DNA from: Acanthacorydalis orientalis
Taxonomy: Eukaryota > Arthropoda > Insecta > Megaloptera > Corydalidae
DNA: 64,000 bases
Assembly (NCBI GenBank): GCA_034766995.1
Contig: CM068322.1
Span: 11,946,810 to 12,010,809 of the forward strand
Direction: 5' to 3'
Made by a program: the position numbers and the translations under genes. Shown here piece after piece: positions 60,294-64,000 of the stretch (positions within the stretch are counted from its first letter, which is position 1; the number at the start of each line of letters is the position of its first letter). The notes beneath the pieces were generated by a model that was not told the DNA's origin, ran no database searches, and was given only the letters and a program-made list of their open reading frames with translations.

Positions 60294-60879
60294 AATTATG
60301 TGTAATAATATGTGTGGGAATGGTACATGTGTGTGTAAATAATAGAAAAACAAATTTAAACCATTTTTATTACATTGCAAAAAATACTACTAAAATAATA
60401 CGCTCACTTTTCAATTAACGCAAAGTACATATGGCACTAAATTGACTGAATTATTGCGTTGTACTTTCATACAGCGTTAACAAATTAATTATTGTAAATT
60501 GCTTACGAAACGCTAATTGTTGCAAGTTGAATGATATATATCTCACGAGTTTGTCAACACGTTTTCAGTTTCATGCTCAAGGTTAATTTTTATATTATTT
60601 CAATTGAAAAGTCGGACCTTTTATTATAATTAATTTTATTTCTAATATGATTAACTTACGAAGTGTATTTTAAATTTCAGTAAATTGTTCATAGATTAGA
60701 AATATATTAAAGAATAGAAAATAAATCTACTGAAATGTTTACTCTTATTTAATCCATAGTTACATATATCGTTTACTGATATGCGGTAGTAGAGGGAGTT
60801 TTATATTTTTTAATCCATATCTTTCAATGCAGTGAATGAAAATCATATTTTATGTACAAGAAACAGATATTTGGTATCT
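58713..60879. other. AT-rich non-coding stretch
   Basis: TA array at 60246-60291; nothing else recognised. From about 60880 to 60960 the DNA is less AT-rich and has a pyrimidine tract ending in an AG (TTTTTCCTCTTACAG), but no exon is called. Confidence 0.5.
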
Positions 60880-61030
60880 GCTTTGTACCTAATGGCGCCG
60901 GCTTTTTCCTCTTACAGTGCAAGTGCCGAGTTCAGGGACCATAACTCATACATCTAGAATTTCCTAGAGTTCTCATAGATTCAACAATTTCACTGAAATG
61001 TAGAGGAGAGTTTTTTTTGGCCTCCTAAAT

Positions 61031-61509
61031 TAGGGTACACTCATCAGTTAAAACTAATAGTCAGAAGGTAAATTACAGTCAAAATGATAATGTATGCGTC
61101 GAAACGACTGACTGTCAGTGTGACTGAACCAATTCAAAAATTTTGAATATAGACTCTCATTTACATTGAAACTGTCAGTCAGTAACTGATAACATGGCCG
61201 TCGCTTCTGTCAGTCACCATTTAGTCGGGTGATTTTAACAACTACAGTCGAAGTAAAATAGGATTTTCTTATTTTTTCACGTTAAAATTTTAAGAAAGAA
61301 AGTATATTTTTATATTTTTGCATGAAAAACGACAAGTGAAAGGTGAAAAATCCATATTAATAGACTTTACTGATTGCTACAAAAACAACAGAGCATTATG
61401 GGACAGGCCAAACACTGAGAGTCTTTAAATTATAATGTGTACTTTTAAATGGCAGTCCAGAAAATAGTCAGCTTTTGACTATCAGTTTTAACTGATGATG
61501 TAAACCCTA
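61031..61509 (+). mobile_element. Harbinger-like non-autonomous element with MADF-like fragment
   Basis: The 479-bp element has long inverted ends: TAGGGTACACTCATCAGTTA then AAACTAATAGTCAG on the left. The right, read inward, gives TAGGGTTTACATCATCAGTT, then AAAACTGATAGTCA. Several TGTCAGTCA-type words cluster at 61100-61210. At 61320-61428 the plus strand reads KGEKSILIDFTDCYKNNRAL and WDRPNTESL, then a stop. This resembles the start of a MADF/Myb-SANT-like domain, the accessory protein type of PIF/Harbinger transposons. No transposase is present, and a clean 3-bp TWA duplication could not be confirmed, so the superfamily is tentative. Confidence 0.6.
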
Positions 61510-61674
61510 CTTAATGGTATTACTTCTCGTAGTTCAGCTCGTGGAAATTTAAAGTCCCACAAAAACATGCTATTACTGGTCTGGATACTCGATATTTAAT
61601 ATGGGATTGTATATAAATTGTTTGATGACTATTTGCGTATATGAAGTAAATATAATAATAATGTGAATTTTCTC

Positions 61675-61677
<3 letters not shown>

Positions 61678-61740
<63 letters not shown>
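61678..61740. repeat. (TA)n-(TATG)n microsatellite
   Basis: TA units followed by about five GTAT units. Confidence 0.96.
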
Positions 61741-61741
<1 letters not shown>

Positions 61742-61996
61742 TCGGGTATTTTACTACACTTTTATAGAGAAATTAATATCATTTACTTCAACTTACAGAA
61801 ATAGACAGTAGTCATCGATATATTCTTTTAATGTTAATAATATAAGAGCCCTATTTCGCAAATGTTCGTTTAGTAATATAACTCAATAATATAATATAAC
61901 CCATCCATTCATTCAAGTTTGATTCACACGTAAAGCATATTTCACTGTATTTTTCTCAGCATTTCTTTTTTATATTTGTTTAAGGTGCTTTCTATT

Positions 61997-62016
61997 CTCT
62001 CTCTCTCTCTCTCTCT

Positions 62017-62057
<41 letters not shown>
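61997..62057. repeat. (CT)n-(TA)n microsatellite
   Basis: CT units, then TA units. Confidence 0.96.
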
Positions 62058-62064
<7 letters not shown>

Positions 62065-62326
62065 GAAGTCGAATACGCTCAGTAAAGTATGGTACAGATT
62101 TAAAAAGGAACAAATATTTCTTCGATCGGTTTGGCAGGAATCGATTTTATTTTATTTTACATTCAATTGGGAATTTTTGTGTCACTAGAAAGAAAATGCT
62201 TTTAAATTTAAGTATTTCGACATATGACCCGATAAAAATTAGTTTCGATGTCAATGTTAAAATGCAATAATTAAGTAGAATATCTGATCTCTTGAGAAAA
62301 TTATAAAAAGGAGAAATTTAAATGTA

Positions 62327-62330
<4 letters not shown>

Positions 62331-62373
<43 letters not shown>
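62331..62373. repeat. (TA)n microsatellite
   Basis: A pure TA run. Confidence 0.96.
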
Positions 62374-62376
<3 letters not shown>

Positions 62377-64000
62377 ATGTTTCTGAAAGAAGTTGGTATT
62401 TTTTTCAAATATAATGCTAAAATAAAATAGACTATATGCCATTTAATAACATGTAAATCCACGACAAAATCTAATATATTAAATAAAACGTTTTTATAAA
62501 AATATTATTCATCTGCTAATATTTTTGATATAATTTGTTATAAAACGTAAAGACGGTATTTTTCAAATATTTTCATATTTTAAGTATATATGATATTATG
62601 AATAATATGATGAACAACTTTTCAAATAAAAAGTCAATAAAAATATTTTCTATTTGAACTATTTTTTATCAAGTCATAGATTGTTTAGCAGCCTAAAGTT
62701 GGCTAGCAGAGCTCATGAGAAAATTAGAATCATTTTTGAAATTTACCTCTTTTATTATTCTCATTTATTATTAGATTAAGGTAAACTATTTGAATGAATT
62801 ACAGTCTTGAATTTTATACGATATTTTTTTTGTGTGCCTACATTCCGCAGTAAAAAGAATAATATACGATAAACAATAGTTTCATTCTTTAAGAAACCTT
62901 TACCACTTGAATGTATTATACTAAGAATGAGTATTGTTAATATTATTATAATAAATAAAATTTATTTTAACGTACATAAGTTATTTAATGAATTAATAAT
63001 CCAATTCCGAACACAAAATGTTCATTTTATTAAAATGAGAAAGACTTCATACATAACGTACTACCAAATGTGTTGATTATCAGGATCTCGAAACCATTAT
63101 TTCGGAGTGATATATGTGACTTTAACGTATAAATTACAAAAAAATCTTTTGAGAAAATTAAATTTCTTGAGAAAATTCAAATTCAATTTGAGAAAGTTCA
63201 ATTTTTGAAAACTTTAAACAAGTATTTTGCAGATTTTAATAACTTGCTGAACAATCTGCATAACAAACCAAAACTTTTCTTCAAACTTACATTTCTTACG
63301 TATACGTATATTCTTATGTAAATCTAATCAAAATCAGTTAAATTATTCTTTAAAACTGTCAAAGTTACTTTCAAGAATTTCAATATCAAAAGAATTTCAA
63401 TAAATTATAGTTTTTATAAAAATTTATATTATTTATATTTTTTTCAATATATATAAATTTTTTATGTTATCAGTCGTAATTTTGAATAATACTCAATAAA
63501 AAAATTGAAAAATCTCAGCATAATACGTTCACCTGGCTTTATTTCTGAAACATTTTATATATTTTCACAAATAAAATTTTCTCTTTTCGATAAATTACAA
63601 AAAAACCTTATTAGAAATAATTAATGATTGTTGCTTAGAACGTTGACACAGGTAATGTCTACCAGAATGTTTTTAAGACGAGAGCATCGTCATAGAAATG
63701 CTCATATTCAACAATCAAAAGTGGTCAATAATTTACTGATCACTTTTAATACAAAAAAATATTACTTATGGAAAGATAAAATGAAAAAAGAATAAATATG
63801 TTGGAAGTATTCGAAAATGTCTCTTTTTTATTTTATAGCTAGATTTTTTTAATAGATAATATAAAGTTGAATAGAAATTAATAAAAAAGGAAAATAAAAA
63901 AGTTTATCGATTATCAATATGTTCCATGGAGTTTTATTTCAAAGCTATAAATAGGTATTAACATATATGTTTCAAAAAATCGAAATGTATTTAAATAAAG
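62374..64000. other. AT-rich non-coding stretch
   Basis: Nothing recognised. A 47-codon ATG frame at about 63656 (MSTRMFLRREHRHRNAHIQQ at its start) is more basic than chance frames here but too short and unknown to call. Confidence 0.45.

Overview
The window looks like gene-poor nuclear DNA from an arthropod, most likely an insect. It is strongly A+T-rich and carries about fifty TA-type microsatellites. Its only recognisable proteins are decayed transposases of families common in insect genomes. There are no bacterial-type gene arrays, no rRNA and no tRNA that I can recognise. The species cannot be fixed from this sequence. The mixture of irritans-like and cecropia-like mariners, a DUF4817-type Tc1/mariner, hAT, piggyBac, pogo/Tigger and Harbinger relics would fit Hymenoptera or Hemiptera, but that is inference. 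No host protein-coding gene could be identified with confidence; the window could be intergenic or the inside of a very long intron.

Layout. 1-9 kb: AT-rich DNA, two mariner end fragments (2241-2689), a long TA array, a small GC island (3765-3975) and a DUF4817-type element sitting inside a TA array (4652-5556). 9-16 kb: the first copy of a palindromic MITE (9261-9466), a cecropia-like mariner derivative (11000-11553), a pair of 114-bp dispersed repeats (13439 and 15307) and a weak LTR candidate (15617-16100). 16-26 kb: many compound TA arrays, a hAT MITE with a perfect 8-bp target duplication (18958-19245), a second DUF4817-type element (22020-22883) and a GC-elevated island (24720-25385). 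26-40 kb: a palindromic CT/TA/GA array, copy one of repeat R1, an older mariner relic (29490-30087), a very GC-rich patch (30770-31010), a pogo-like MITE, the second palindromic MITE (32142-32338), further mariner relics, a Tigger transposase relic (35640-36246) and the best preserved mariner (38052-39279). 40-55 kb: mostly AT-rich DNA with a mariner N-terminal relic, one unrecognised 90-codon ORF, R1 copy two, two cecropia-like derivatives, a deleted piggyBac-like element (50599-51302) and a 185-bp degenerate pentamer array (53510-53694). 55-64 kb: a Tc1-like relic, a second irritans-like mariner (56269-57099), the largest GC island (57760-58450) and a Harbinger-like element with a MADF-like fragment (61031-61509).

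How the parts relate. Every transposase seen is broken, and most elements are internally deleted derivatives that keep both terminal repeats, so they could only have moved with transposase supplied from elsewhere. Several share the same deletion junction, which shows that the deleted forms themselves multiplied. TA-targeting elements repeatedly abut TA microsatellites. I found no coherent new multi-gene system. The most unusual items are the shared-deletion mariner families, the palindromic MITE pair, the pentamer array and the isolated CpG-rich islands without a recognisable gene.
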